In this document: one piece after another, positions 46,135 through 55,071 of the stretch
Layout: the number at the start of each line of letters is the position of its first letter
Position numbering within the stretch: the first letter of the stretch is position 1
DNA from: Limnohabitans sp. JirII-31
Lineage (GTDB): Bacteria; Pseudomonadota; Gammaproteobacteria; Burkholderiales; Burkholderiaceae_C
NCBI RefSeq assembly: GCF_002778315.1
Contig: NZ_NESA01000008.1
Span: 1 to 64,000 of the forward strand
DNA length: 64,000 nucleotides
Direction: 5' to 3'
Made by a program: the position numbers and the translations under genes
The notes under the pieces: model-generated
What the model saw: the letters and a program-made list of their open reading frames with translations, nothing else
What the model was told of the DNA's origin: nothing
Databases searched by the model: none

Positions 46135-47319
46135 ATGTCTCTCGACTATCTCTTCACCTCCGAATCCGTTTCGGAAGGCCACCCCGACAAAGTGGCAGAC
46201 CAAATCTCGGACGCGATTCTGGATGCCATCTTCACCCAAGACCCGCGTTCGCGCGTGGCCGCTGAGACCCTGACCAACACCGGTCTGGTGGTGTTGGCCG
46301 GTGAGATCACCACCCAAGCCAACGTGGACTACATCCAAGTGGCGCGCGACACCATCAAACGCATCGGCTACGACAACACCGAGTACGGCATTGACTACAA
46401 AGGCTGCGCCGTGTTGGTCGCGTACGACAAGCAATCCAACGACATCGCCCAGGGCGTGGACCATGCGTCGGACGACCACCTCAACATCGGCGCTGGCGAC
46501 CAAGGCTTGATGTTTGGCTATGCCTGCAGCGAAACCCCTGAGCTGATGCCAGCCCCCATCCACTACGCCCACCGCTTGGTGGAGCGCCAAGCCCAGTTGC
46601 GCAAAGACGGTCGCCTGCCTTTCCTGCGCCCTGACGCCAAGAGCCAAGTGACCATGCGTTATGTCGATGGCAAGCCCCACAGCATTGACACCGTGGTGCT
46701 GTCGACCCAACACAGCCCGGACCAAAGCGAATCGGCCACCAAGATGAAGGCCAGCTTCACCGAAGCCATCATCGAAGAAATCATCAAGCCCGTGCTGCCC
46801 AAAGAGTGGCTCAAAGACACCAAGTACCTGATCAACCCCACCGGTCGTTTCGTCATCGGCGGCCCACAAGGCGACTGCGGCTTGACTGGCCGCAAGATCA
46901 TTGTGGACACCTACGGCGGCGCTTGCCCCCACGGTGGTGGCGCTTTCTCGGGCAAAGACCCGTCCAAGGTCGACCGCTCTGCCGCCTACGCTGCACGCTA
47001 TGTAGCCAAGAACATCGTGGCCGCCGGTTTGGCCAGCAAGTGCCAAATTCAAGTGGCGTACGCGATTGGCGTGGCCCGTCCAATGAACATCACGGTCAAC
47101 ACCGAAGGCACCGGCGTGATCAGCGACGAGAAAATCGCCGCCTTGGTGGCCGAGCACTTTGACCTGCGCCCCAAGGGCATCATTCAAATGCTCGACTTGC
47201 TGCGTCCGATTTACAGCAAGACCGCGGCCTATGGCCACTTCGGTCGCGAAGAGCCCGAGTTCACGTGGGAGCGCACCGACAAAGCGGCGGCACTGAAGGC
47301 AGCGGCTGGTTTGAAGTAA
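46135..47319 (+). CDS. metK: S-adenosylmethionine synthetase MetK
   Basis: MetK (394 aa) makes S-adenosylmethionine from methionine and ATP. Visible are [19 protein letters not shown], the [12 protein letters not shown] nucleotide motif, [20 protein letters not shown] and [19 protein letters not shown]. The start is ATG 46135 ([12 protein letters not shown]) with GGAG 8 bases upstream; an upstream in-frame extension to 46096 lies in the leader. It is followed by a strong terminator. Confidence 0.97.
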   Translation: MSLDYLFTSESVSEGHPDKVADQISDAILDAIFTQDPRSRVAAETLTNTGLVVLAGEITTQANVDYIQVARDTIKRIGYDNTEYGIDYKGCAVLVAYDKQSNDIAQGVDHASDDHLNIGAGDQGLMFGYACSETPELMPAPIHYAHRLVERQAQLRKDGRLPFLRPDAKSQVTMRYVDGKPHSIDTVVLSTQHSPDQSESATKMKASFTEAIIEEIIKPVLPKEWLKDTKYLINPTGRFVIGGPQGDCGLTGRKIIVDTYGGACPHGGGAFSGKDPSKVDRSAAYAARYVAKNIVAAGLASKCQIQVAYAIGVARPMNITVNTEGTGVISDEKIAALVAEHFDLRPKGIIQMLDLLRPIYSKTAAYGHFGREEPEFTWERTDKAAALKAAAGLK

Positions 47320-47339
47320 TCGCTTTTTGGGTTTGCTTT

Positions 47340-47374
47340 GAAGGCCTCTCGTTGCTGACGAGGGGCCTTTTTTG
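47340..47374 (+). terminator. Intrinsic terminator of metK
   Basis: AAGGCCTCTCGT and ACGAGGGGCCTT form an almost perfect 12-bp stem around TGCTG, followed by six T. It starts 20 bp after the metK stop. Confidence 0.9.
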
Positions 47375-47441
47375 TTGGTGTCGTTGATCCGCATCCTTAC
47401 GCCGTCGATCCTCTTGCGCTTCGTCTTCCTCGCCCTCGGGG

Positions 47442-47519
47442 ATGCGGATTGGAGGAGGCCGCTGCGGCTTACATCGCTGCGCGACGAATGGCGCCGCATC
47501 GGCCTCCCCCAACCCGCAT
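47442..47519 (+). repeat. Long hairpin repeat with constant loop, copy 1
   Basis: Two 27-base arms (47442-47468 and 47493-47519) pair at 24 of 27 positions; on the minus strand two of the three exceptions become G-U. The 24-base loop (47469-47492) begins TTACATCGCTGCGCGA and ends ATGGC. Copy 2 (47722-47802) has the same loop in opposite orientation but wholly different arms. Conserved loop with compensating stems points to selection on a folded single strand, RNA or DNA. I do not recognise the family. Confidence 0.85.
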
Positions 47520-47550
47520 GTTGTTGTGCGAAGAATTTCAGGCGAGAAGC

Positions 47551-47599
47551 GAAAGACGAAAGACGAAAGACGAAAGACGAAAGACGAAAGACGAAAGGC
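47551..47599 (+). repeat. Heptamer tandem repeat GAAAGAC
   Basis: Six exact head-to-tail copies of GAAAGAC (47551-47592) and a seventh with one change, then decayed purine-rich copies to about 47620. It lies between the two hairpin repeats, in non-coding DNA. Such an array can change length by slippage. Confidence 0.9.
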
Positions 47600-47721
47600 G
47601 GAAAGCTAAAAGCGAAAAGCGGCAGGCTTAGGCCATAGCGCCAAGGCGCAAAGTTTCAGGTAGCAGAGGTCTCGGTAGCCTTCACCACCATCGAGGCCTT
47701 GAAGTTGTCCGCTCGCCCCAA

Positions 47722-47802
47722 GAAGCATGGGTGGTGTACCCCAATAAGGCGCCATTCATCGCGCAGCGATGTAAGCCGTTTGGGGTGCACCACCCGTGCT
47801 TC
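47722..47802 (-). repeat. Long hairpin repeat with constant loop, copy 2
   Basis: Arms 47722-47750 and 47775-47802 pair over about 26 positions, with two G-U pairs and one bulge. The loop (47751-47774), read on the minus strand, differs from the copy 1 loop at one of 24 positions (GCGATG in place of GCGACG). The arms share no sequence with copy 1 apart from the closing GGC/GCC. It ends 22 bp beyond the stop of the ABC exporter gene and could also serve as its 3' terminator. Confidence 0.85.
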
Positions 47803-47824
47803 GCGCAACGTCAACAAAACGATA

Positions 47825-49636
47825 TCAGGCTTCAGACGACTGCTGTAACGCCCACATCTGCGCATACCGCCCATTGAGCGCCAACAAAGCCGCGTGCGAT
47901 CCGCGCTCCACAATGTGCCCGGCATCCAGCACCAAAATCTCGTGGGCATCGACCACCGTGGACAAACGGTGGGCAATCACCAAGGTGGTTTTGTTGTGGG
48001 CGGCGCTTTGCAATTCCCCTTGAATGGCGCGCTCGTTGGCGCTGTCCAAGGCCGAGGTGGCTTCGTCAAAAATCACAATCGGCGGGTTTTTGAGCAAGGT
48101 GCGCGCAATCGCCACGCGCTGCTTCTCGCCACCCGACAACTTCAGACCGCGCTCACCCACCATGGTGTCGTAACCCTTGGGCGTGGCGGCGATGAAGTCG
48201 TGGATGTGTGCGGCGCGTGCTGCTTGCTCCACCTCTTGCGCGGTGGCATCGGTGCGGCCATAGGCGATGTTGTAGCGCACGGTGTCGTTGAACAACACCG
48301 TGTCTTGCGGCACGATGCCTAGGGCACGGCGCACGCTGTGCTGCGTGACGCGGCGAATGTCTTGCCCGTCGATGGTGATGTGGCCACTGCCCACGTCATA
48401 AAACCTGAACAACAAACGCGCCAGGGTTGACTTACCCGAGCCCGAAGGCCCCACCACGGCCACGGTTTTGCCAGCAGGAATTTCAAAGCTGATGCCATGC
48501 AAAATTTCACGCGCAGGCTCATAGGCAAACACCACCGACTCAAAGCGCACCGTGGGTGGACCGCTCACTTGCAAATCGGGTGCGCCCGGATCGTCGGCCA
48601 CTTCGCGCTCTTTCTCCAGCAAGCTGAACATGCGGTCCAAGTCGGTCAGGCTTTGTTTGATTTCGCGGTACAGCACACCCAAGAAATTGAGCGGGATGTA
48701 GAGCTGAATCATGAAGGCGTTGATCATCACCAAGTCGCCCAAGGTCATGCGCCCCTCGACCACGCCCACGGTGGCGCGCCACAGCATGGTGACCAAGGCG
48801 ATGGCGATGATGAGTTGCTGACCGGTGTTGAGCAGCGACAACGAGGTTTGTGATTTCAGCCGTGCACGACGCAGCTGGTCCAGACTGGTGTCGTAGCGCT
48901 GGGCTTCAAAGCCTTCGTTGCTGAAGTATTTGACGGTTTCGTAGTTCAACAACGAATCCACCGCCTTGGTGTGGGCGGCTGAGTCAAACTCGTTGGCCTG
49001 ACGGCGAAAATGGGTGCGCCACTCGGTGACGCTGACCGTGAACACGATGTAAATGGCCAAGGCCAACAAAGTGATGCCCGCAAACCACACATCGAACTTC
49101 ACCGCCAAGATCGACAGCACCAAAGCCACCTCAATCAAGGTAGGCACGATGCTGTAGAGCGAATACGAAATCAAGGACTCGATGCCACGCACGCCGCGCT
49201 CAATGTCGCGCGTCATGCCACCGGTTTGACGCTCCAGATGAAAGCGCAAACTCAAACCGTGCAGATGCTGAAAAGTTTCCAGCGCAATTTGCCGTGCCGC
49301 GCCTTGGGTGGCTTTGGCAAACACTAACTCACGCAATTCGGTGAAGGCCGACGCTGACAAACGCAACACGCCATAGACCAGCAACAAGGACACCGGCACC
49401 ACCAGCACCGCCGTGGGGTCGTTCGGCTTGAAGGACATGGTGTCGATCAACTCTTTGAGCAACAAGGGCACACCGACGTTGGCCAACTTGGCCCCCACCA
49501 TGAACAGCAAAGCTGCCATGACGCGCCACTTGTATTGCCACAGGTATGGGAAAAGGCGCTTGAGCGTGGCGCTGTCGGAGCGCGGGGTGCCGGTGTTGGC
49601 AGGGGATGGTGGAGTTGAAGGTGCGTGATGACGCAT
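47825..49636 (-). CDS. ABC exporter of the Atm1/HMT1 type (fused membrane and ATPase domains)
   Basis: A 603-residue half-transporter. Six membrane helices lie in residues 25-310; the FeS/heavy-metal subfamily is suggested by LLNYETVKYFSNEGFEAQRY and TGGMTRDIERGVRGIESLI. The ATPase has Walker A GPSGSGKSTL, Q-loop GIVPQDTVLF, signature LSGGEKQRVAIAR and Walker B IVIFDEATSALD. Atm1 proteins export glutathione-bound sulphur or metal species. I use ATG 49636 (MRHHAPST). It is divergent from an acyl-CoA thioesterase gene. Confidence 0.92.
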   Translation of the reverse strand: MRHHAPSTPPSPANTGTPRSDSATLKRLFPYLWQYKWRVMAALLFMVGAKLANVGVPLLLKELIDTMSFKPNDPTAVLVVPVSLLLVYGVLRLSASAFTELRELVFAKATQGAARQIALETFQHLHGLSLRFHLERQTGGMTRDIERGVRGIESLISYSLYSIVPTLIEVALVLSILAVKFDVWFAGITLLALAIYIVFTVSVTEWRTHFRRQANEFDSAAHTKAVDSLLNYETVKYFSNEGFEAQRYDTSLDQLRRARLKSQTSLSLLNTGQQLIIAIALVTMLWRATVGVVEGRMTLGDLVMINAFMIQLYIPLNFLGVLYREIKQSLTDLDRMFSLLEKEREVADDPGAPDLQVSGPPTVRFESVVFAYEPAREILHGISFEIPAGKTVAVVGPSGSGKSTLARLLFRFYDVGSGHITIDGQDIRRVTQHSVRRALGIVPQDTVLFNDTVRYNIAYGRTDATAQEVEQAARAAHIHDFIAATPKGYDTMVGERGLKLSGGEKQRVAIARTLLKNPPIVIFDEATSALDSANERAIQGELQSAAHNKTTLVIAHRLSTVVDAHEILVLDAGHIVERGSHAALLALNGRYAQMWALQQSSEA

Positions 49637-49674
49637 ATTGCACAATGCCAAATAGTTAACCGTTGATTGTGCCT

Positions 49675-50085
49675 ATGACTTCCAATTCCTCCGCCTCTGT
49701 GGTGACACTCCCAACCGACCAAGAGCTGGTGCTCAAGGTCATCCCCATGCCCGCGGACTGCAACGCCAACGGCGATATTTTTGGCGGCTGGGTCATGGCT
49801 CAGGTCGACTTGGCGGGTGCCGTGCTACCTGCGCGCTATGTGCGTGGCCGCATGGCCACCGTGGCGGTGAACGAGTTCATCTTCAAACAAGCAGTGAAAG
49901 TGGGCGACATCTTGAGCTTTTTTGCCAAGGTGCAACGCATCGGCCACACCTCCATCAGTGTGGCGGTAGAGGTGTACGCCGAGCGTTTCAGCCGTCAGGG
50001 TGAATACATCAAGGTCACGCATGCCACCTTGACCTATGTGGCGATTGATGACCAAGGCAAGCCACGCCCCATTCCCAAAGACTGA
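49675..50085 (+). CDS. Acyl-CoA thioesterase (YciA-like hotdog fold)
   Basis: A 136-residue hotdog protein opening with LVLKVIPMPADCNANGDIFG and GWVMAQVDLAGA, where the N-x-x-GDIFGG-x3-Q-x-D pattern marks YciA/BFIT acyl-CoA thioesterases (catalytic Asn/Asp). It releases CoA from fatty acyl-CoA. Start ATG 49675 gives the family N-terminus. It is convergent with the following thioesterase gene, 2 bp apart. Confidence 0.92.
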   Translation: MTSNSSASVVTLPTDQELVLKVIPMPADCNANGDIFGGWVMAQVDLAGAVLPARYVRGRMATVAVNEFIFKQAVKVGDILSFFAKVQRIGHTSISVAVEVYAERFSRQGEYIKVTHATLTYVAIDDQGKPRPIPKD

Positions 50086-50087
50086 AC

Positions 50088-50567
50088 TCAAGAGACGATG
50101 TAGGCCCCGCTGCCGGTGGCCATCAATTGGCCATCGGGACCGAAAAACTCCATCCGCGTTGACCCCACCCGAGAGCCCAAACGCAACACCTCGGCACGCA
50201 TGTCAAAGTGCGTGCCAATGCCTTGGCGCAGGTAGTCAATGCGTAAATCGATGGTGCCAATTTTGAGGAAAAAGTCCAAGCGTTGTGTCGGCGTCTGATC
50301 CATGTGACGCGCTGCTTTGGCCACCAGACAAGCCAGTCCGCCCAAAGCATCCAATGACGCACTGATGACGCCGCCATGCACACGGTTGTAGGCAAAGTGC
50401 CCGACCAGCTCGGGCTTCATCTCCAAACGCGCTTTGACGACCGTGGGTGTGATCTCGCTCAGCTTGAGACCCAAGACTTGGTTGAAGACAATTTTTTCTT
50501 CAAAGATGGCACGCACGCCTTCGACGAACTCGGGCTCAAAGTGACCATCGGGTGACAGGCGCTTCAT
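50088..50567 (-). CDS. PaaI-type hotdog thioesterase
   Basis: A 159-residue hotdog-fold protein: FNQVLGLKLSEITPTVVKAR, then AYNRVHGGVISASLDALGGL with the HGG loop of PaaI-type enzymes, and TQRLDFFLKIGTIDLRIDYL. It probably hydrolyses acyl-CoA in the fatty-acid degradation cluster, being the last gene of that transcript, 13 bp after the enoyl-CoA hydratase. Start ATG 50567 is chosen; a longer frame overlaps the hydratase gene. Confidence 0.85.
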   Translation of the reverse strand: MKRLSPDGHFEPEFVEGVRAIFEEKIVFNQVLGLKLSEITPTVVKARLEMKPELVGHFAYNRVHGGVISASLDALGGLACLVAKAARHMDQTPTQRLDFFLKIGTIDLRIDYLRQGIGTHFDMRAEVLRLGSRVGSTRMEFFGPDGQLMATGSGAYIVS

Positions 50568-50580
50568 CAAAACAAGGCTT

Positions 50581-51345
50581 TCAGAGTTTGGAAAAATCAG
50601 GGCGACGCTTTTCCATGAAGGCACCAAACGCTTCTCGCGCAGCAGGCTCTTGCAGCATGCGACCAAAGCTGGCGGCCTCGGCCTCTATCTGCGCCATGAT
50701 CTGTGCAGACTGGCCGCTCTTCATGAGCCGCTTGGTCTCCACCAAAGAACTCAGGGGTTTGGCCGCCAGTTTGCGCGCTTGCGCCTGGGCATAACTGTTG
50801 ACCTCGGTGGGGGGCACCACACGGTTGATCAAGCCCACCTCTTGCGCTGCCTCTGCCATGAAAGGCTCGCCCATGAGCAAGGCCTCTGCGGCACGGTGGT
50901 GGCCCATCATCTGCGGCACCAAGATGCTTGAGCCTGCTTCTGGACACAGACCCAAATTGACAAAAGGCATCGAGAAGGCGGCGTTGTCACCGGCGTACAC
51001 CAAGTCGCAGTGGAACAAGAGCGTGGTGCCAATGCCCACCGCAGGCCCAGCCACAGCGGCCAGCAAAGGTTTGCTGAACCCGGCAATGGCCCGTAAAAAG
51101 CGAAACACCGGGGCGTCGTGACCTGACGGTGGGTGGTTCAAAAAGTCGGCAATGTCGTTGCCGGCGCTGAAGATGGTTTCATGCCCTTGAATGAGCACCA
51201 CGCGCACCTCGGCGTTGGTTTGGGCGTGCTCCACAGCATCGGCCAAGCTGGCGTACATGGCCGCCGTGATGGAGTTCTTTTTGTCCAAGCGGTTGAAGGT
51301 CAGCGTCATCACGCCTTGGTCGATGTGTTGCAGGATGTCGGTCAT
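50581..51345 (-). CDS. Enoyl-CoA hydratase/isomerase family protein
   Basis: A crotonase-fold protein (254 aa): FNRLDKKNSITAAMYASLAD, oxyanion FSAGNDIADFL, AAVAGPAVGIGTTLLFHCDL and PEAGSSILVPQMMGHHRAAE, where the Glu of PEAGS is the catalytic acid. It acts in beta-oxidation or as an isomerase. It is in one transcript with an acyl-CoA dehydrogenase and DUF2147 gene. Confidence 0.9.
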   Translation of the reverse strand: MTDILQHIDQGVMTLTFNRLDKKNSITAAMYASLADAVEHAQTNAEVRVVLIQGHETIFSAGNDIADFLNHPPSGHDAPVFRFLRAIAGFSKPLLAAVAGPAVGIGTTLLFHCDLVYAGDNAAFSMPFVNLGLCPEAGSSILVPQMMGHHRAAEALLMGEPFMAEAAQEVGLINRVVPPTEVNSYAQAQARKLAAKPLSSLVETKRLMKSGQSAQIMAQIEAEAASFGRMLQEPAAREAFGAFMEKRRPDFSKL

Positions 51346-51363
51346 GACAAATCTCGGTTGGGT

Positions 51364-51816
51364 TTATTGAATACGCTGCCAAATTTGGGTGCGGTAAAAA
51401 GGGCCGATGTAGCCACGCAGTTGCAAGCGTTTGCCGCCGTCGAGCGGCACCATGCGCACGGTGTATTCCTTGCCGTTTTCCGGGTCGAGGATTTTGCCGC
51501 CACCGCCCCAGCGTTTGTCATCGGGCTCGTAGCGCACGCCACGGATGATCTCCATGCCCACAATGGCTTGGCCCTTGCGGTCGTCTTTGCAGTCATCACA
51601 GGTTTTGACGGCCTTGGGGTCTGGGTCCAGCGACTTGGCCACACGGCCAAACAACACCCCTTGGCGCTCAACGATGTCAATCTCGGCACGGGCCTCGCCG
51701 GTGTCGTCATCGATGGTGCGCCACAGGCCCACAGGCGTCATCTGCGCGTGTGCGGCGAGCACTGCGCCAGACATCACGCTTGCCACAAAGAAAGCACGCC
51801 AACTCAACATAGCCAC
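51364..51816 (-). CDS. DUF2147 secreted protein
   Basis: A 150-residue protein with a signal peptide (WRAFFVASVMSGAVLAAHAQ) and the DUF2147 pattern: TPVGLWRTIDDDTGEARAEI, then GVLFGRVAKSL, a C-x2-C (KTCDDCKDD), GMEIIRGVRY and YTVRMVPLDGGKRLQLRGYI. Function is unknown; it sits between beta-oxidation genes, and relatives in betaproteobacteria often share this place. The paired Cys could bind metal or form a disulphide. Confidence 0.87.
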   Translation of the reverse strand: MAMLSWRAFFVASVMSGAVLAAHAQMTPVGLWRTIDDDTGEARAEIDIVERQGVLFGRVAKSLDPDPKAVKTCDDCKDDRKGQAIVGMEIIRGVRYEPDDKRWGGGGKILDPENGKEYTVRMVPLDGGKRLQLRGYIGPFYRTQIWQRIQ

Positions 51817-51852
51817 TCCTTGAAATTGCTTCGCATTGTCGCCGCCTTGAAC

Positions 51853-53649
51853 TCAGGCAAACACCGCCTCGGTGTCCATCAACACGGCTGATCCCGCACG
51901 TGCGGTTTGCATCAGAGAAGCCGTTTCAGGGAACAACTTGGCAAAGTAAAAGCGGGCGGTTTGTAGCTTGGCTTGGTAGAACGGATCACGGTCACCCGCA
52001 GCGATGCGTTGCAAGGCGACTTGCGCCATACGAGCCCAAAAATAGCCGAATACCAAGTGCCCGGCCACGCGCAGATAGTCCACCGCCGCGGCGCCCACCT
52101 CGTCGGCGTTTTGCAAAGCTTTGTAGCCAATCTCTCCCGTGAACTGGGTCATTTGCTGGCCCAACTTGGCCAAAGGTTGGATGAACTCGGCCATGTCCTC
52201 GTTACCCTGCTCAGCCATCACCAAGGCGGTAATCTGTGCGCCAAACTTTTTGAGCGAAGCACCTTGATTGCCCAAGACCTTGCGCCCCAGCAAGTCCAAG
52301 CTTTGGATGGTGTTGGTACCTTCATAAATCATGTTGATGCGGGCATCGCGTACGTACTGCTCCATGCCCCATTCACGGATGAAGCCGTGTCCGCCCAGCA
52401 CCTGCATACAGGCCGAAGTGGCGATCCAAGCGTTGTCTGTGATGAAGGCTTTGACGATGGGGGTGAGCAAGGCCACTTGTTCGGCGGCCTCGGCACGCAC
52501 GGCAGGGTCAGGATGGCTCAATTCTTGGTCCACCAACAAGGCGCAGTGCAAGCTCAGGGCGCGACCACCCTCGGCATAGGCTTTGGCGGTGAGCAGCATC
52601 TTGCGCACATCGGGATGCACCAAGATGCTGTCGGCGGGCTGATTGGGTGACTTCACACCGGTCAAACTGCGCGACTGGATGCGCTCTTTGGCGTAAGCCA
52701 ATGCATTTTGGTAGGCCACTTCGGTCAAACCCAAAGATTGCATGCCCACACCGATGCGCGCCACGTTCATCATGACAAACATGGCCGCCAAGCCTTTGTG
52801 GGGCTGACCGACCAAGGTACCCAAGGCACCATCGAGCACCATCTGGCAGGTGGCGTTGCCGTGGATGCCCATCTTGTGTTCCAGGCCACCACAGTAGATC
52901 CCGTTACGTTCGCCCAAGCTGCCATCATCAAGCACCAAAAACTTCGGCACGGCAAACAGGCTGATGCCTTTGCTGCCCGCAGGCGCGTCGGGCAAACGGG
53001 CCAACACCAAATGCACGATGTTGCTGACCATGTCGTGCTCACCCGCACTGATGAAAATTTTGTTGCCTGTGATGCGGTAAGTCCCGTCCGCTTGCGGCTC
53101 GGCCTTGGTGCGCAGCAACCCAAGGTCGGTGCCGCAATGGGGCTCGGTCAGACACATGGTGCCGGTCCATTCACCGCTGGTGAGTTTGGGCAGATAGCAC
53201 TGCTTTTGTGCTTCGGTGCCATGGGCATGTAACGCTTCGTAAGCGCCGTGCGTGAGACCGGGGTACATGGTCCACGCCTGGTTGGCGCTGTTGAGCATTT
53301 CGTACAAGCACTGATTCACCACAATGGGCAAGCCTTGTCCGCCATAGGCTGGGTCACAACTCAGCGATGGCCACCCCCCTTGCACGTACTGCGCATAGGC
53401 GGCTTTGAAACCATCGGGGGTTTTGACTTCGTGCGTGCGTGTATCCAGCTGGCAACCTTGTTCATCGCCGACTTGGTTGAGGGGAAAGATCACCTCAGAG
53501 GCAAATTTGCCCCCCTCCTCCAGCACAGCGGTCAAGGTGTCTGCATCCATCTCTGCATGGGGCGGCATGGCGTGCAATGCCTCGGTGACATGCAAAACTT
53601 CATGCAATAAAAACTGCATGTCGCGCAACGGGGGGGTATAGCTGGGCAT
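51853..53649 (-). CDS. Acyl-CoA dehydrogenase (FadE-like, long form with C-terminal extension)
   Basis: A 598-residue flavoprotein of the family with an N-terminal DUF1974-like/short AcdN segment (YTPPLRDMQFLLHEVL) and C-terminal extension. FAD/substrate blocks are MCLTEPHCGTDLGLLRTKA, ITGNKIFISAGEHDMV, and QVLGGHGFIREWGMEQYVRD; the Glu of YEGTNTIQSLDLLGRK is the catalytic base. It starts fatty-acid or related acyl-CoA oxidation. It follows the TetR gene by 10 bp, so the regulator likely controls this cluster. Confidence 0.94.
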   Translation of the reverse strand: MPSYTPPLRDMQFLLHEVLHVTEALHAMPPHAEMDADTLTAVLEEGGKFASEVIFPLNQVGDEQGCQLDTRTHEVKTPDGFKAAYAQYVQGGWPSLSCDPAYGGQGLPIVVNQCLYEMLNSANQAWTMYPGLTHGAYEALHAHGTEAQKQCYLPKLTSGEWTGTMCLTEPHCGTDLGLLRTKAEPQADGTYRITGNKIFISAGEHDMVSNIVHLVLARLPDAPAGSKGISLFAVPKFLVLDDGSLGERNGIYCGGLEHKMGIHGNATCQMVLDGALGTLVGQPHKGLAAMFVMMNVARIGVGMQSLGLTEVAYQNALAYAKERIQSRSLTGVKSPNQPADSILVHPDVRKMLLTAKAYAEGGRALSLHCALLVDQELSHPDPAVRAEAAEQVALLTPIVKAFITDNAWIATSACMQVLGGHGFIREWGMEQYVRDARINMIYEGTNTIQSLDLLGRKVLGNQGASLKKFGAQITALVMAEQGNEDMAEFIQPLAKLGQQMTQFTGEIGYKALQNADEVGAAAVDYLRVAGHLVFGYFWARMAQVALQRIAAGDRDPFYQAKLQTARFYFAKLFPETASLMQTARAGSAVLMDTEAVFA

Positions 53650-53659
53650 CAGAAGCTCC

Positions 53660-54343
53660 TTACTTTTTGACAGATTTTTTTATCGTCGAACGCGGGGTTG
53701 GCACCGACGGCACGGCCGCGCCATAGCGCGCCAGAATGTTTTCAAACCCCACAGCAGTGTGCTGCAACGATTTGGCCGAGCGCAGAAAACGGGCTTCGTA
53801 TTGCAGCGCCAAGATCAGACCGTGAATCTCGAACACCATTTGTTCAGCATCCATGTCGGCAGACAAATGCCCTTCATCGCGGGCCTGCACCACCGAGCGA
53901 TGAACGGCAGCCAACCAGGTTTTGACCGAGCTGGCCAAGGCGTCACGCACGGGGCCGGGGCGGTCATCGAACTCAGCCGCACCGCTGATGTACAGACAAC
54001 CTGAGTCAATTTCTGCCGAGGTGCGTTTGGTCCAGTTGGCAAACAGCTGACGTAATCTGGGCAAGCCTCGCTCGGCCTGCAAGGCGGGGTAGAACACCTC
54101 AGCCTCAAAGCGCTCGTGGTACTCACGCACCACCGACAGCTGCAACTCCTCGCGCGAGCCAAAGTGGGCAAACACGCCCGACTTGCTCATGCGCGCCACC
54201 TCGGCCAATGCGCCAATACTCAAACCCTCCAAGCCAATTTGCGTGGCCAAGCCCAGGGCAGCATCCACGATGGCCGCTTTGGTTTGCTGACCTTTGTGGA
54301 TGGCACGGCTTTCGGATGCGGGCGATTTTTGAAAATCGGTCAT
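53660..54343 (-). CDS. TetR-family regulator of the acyl-CoA degradation cluster
   Basis: A 227-residue repressor: N-terminal helix-turn-helix (IVDAALGLATQIGLEGLSIG followed by ALAEVARMSKSGVFAHFGSR) and a ligand domain ending in a basic tail (TIKKSVKK). It is first in the operon with the acyl-CoA dehydrogenase, and a palindrome lies 15 bp upstream, so autorepression relieved by an acyl-CoA is likely. Start ATG 54343 gives a normal length; the frame is open upstream to 54466 without conserved residues. Confidence 0.9.
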   Translation of the reverse strand: MTDFQKSPASESRAIHKGQQTKAAIVDAALGLATQIGLEGLSIGALAEVARMSKSGVFAHFGSREELQLSVVREYHERFEAEVFYPALQAERGLPRLRQLFANWTKRTSAEIDSGCLYISGAAEFDDRPGPVRDALASSVKTWLAAVHRSVVQARDEGHLSADMDAEQMVFEIHGLILALQYEARFLRSAKSLQHTAVGFENILARYGAAVPSVPTPRSTIKKSVKK

Positions 54344-54352
54344 GAACCACCT

Positions 54353-54374
54353 AAAAAGAACGATCGTGCTATTT
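54353..54374. promoter_or_regulatory. Probable TetR operator
   Basis: AAAAAGAACGATCGTGCTAT is an imperfect palindrome centred on ACGATCGT (54360-54367), flanked by A-rich and T-rich arms, in the intergenic gap between the divergent TetR and phosphatase genes. Position and shape fit a TetR-type operator. Confidence 0.55.
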
Positions 54375-54420
54375 TGCATGAAAACGCTGTGGGCGCATTC
54401 CACTTCTAAACTCAGTCCCC

Positions 54421-55071
54421 ATGCAAGCAACACGAATTTTGGCCATCCGTCATGGCGAAACCGCATGGAATGTGGACACCCGCATCCAAGGACAACTCGA
54501 CATCGGGCTCAATGACACGGGCTTGTGGCAAGCTCAACGCCTAGGTCAGGCCTTACGTGACGAAGACATTCACGCCATTTACAGCAGCGACTTGGGGCGT
54601 GCCTTTCAAACCGCGCATGCCATTGCGCAAGCCGCCACACGCACGCAGCCTGTGCCCCTGATACCGACCCCTGCGTTACGCGAACGCCACTTTGGCCATT
54701 TGCAAGGCCAGACCTGGGCCGCGATTGAAGCCGACTGGCCTGCCGACGCCAAACTGTGGCGCACACGCGACCCACATTGGTCCCCGCTGGGGGGTGAGTC
54801 GTTGCTGGTGTTGCGCGAACGCATTGCACGCTGCGTGGACGCGTTGGCCAGCCAACACCTGGGCGAACACATTGTGTTGGTGGCCCACGGGGGGGTGATG
54901 GATGTGCTGTATCGCCTAGCCACGCAGCAAGACATCCAGGCCCCGCGCACTTGGCATCTGGGCAACGCCGCCATCAACCGCTTGTTGTGGACGCCTCAAG
55001 GCTTGAGTTTGGTGGGCTGGGGTGATGTGTCGCACTTCGAGCGCACATCACGCGACGAATCAAGCGTCTGA
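54421..55071 (+). CDS. Histidine phosphatase family protein (phosphoglycerate mutase-like)
   Basis: The protein (216 aa) has the phosphohistidine motif [20 protein letters not shown], then [27 protein letters not shown] and the second catalytic His in [17 protein letters not shown]. Relatives are phosphatases of various small molecules or GpmB-like. It is divergent from the TetR gene and ends 12 bp inside the convergent ruvB. Confidence 0.9.
   Translation: MQATRILAIRHGETAWNVDTRIQGQLDIGLNDTGLWQAQRLGQALRDEDIHAIYSSDLGRAFQTAHAIAQAATRTQPVPLIPTPALRERHFGHLQGQTWAAIEADWPADAKLWRTRDPHWSPLGGESLLVLRERIARCVDALASQHLGEHIVLVAHGGVMDVLYRLATQQDIQAPRTWHLGNAAINRLLWTPQGLSLVGWGDVSHFERTSRDESSV

Noticed and set aside
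47551-47620. GAAAGAC array as a CRISPR
   Set aside because: Units are 7 bp, directly adjacent and without spacers; no cas genes are nearby.
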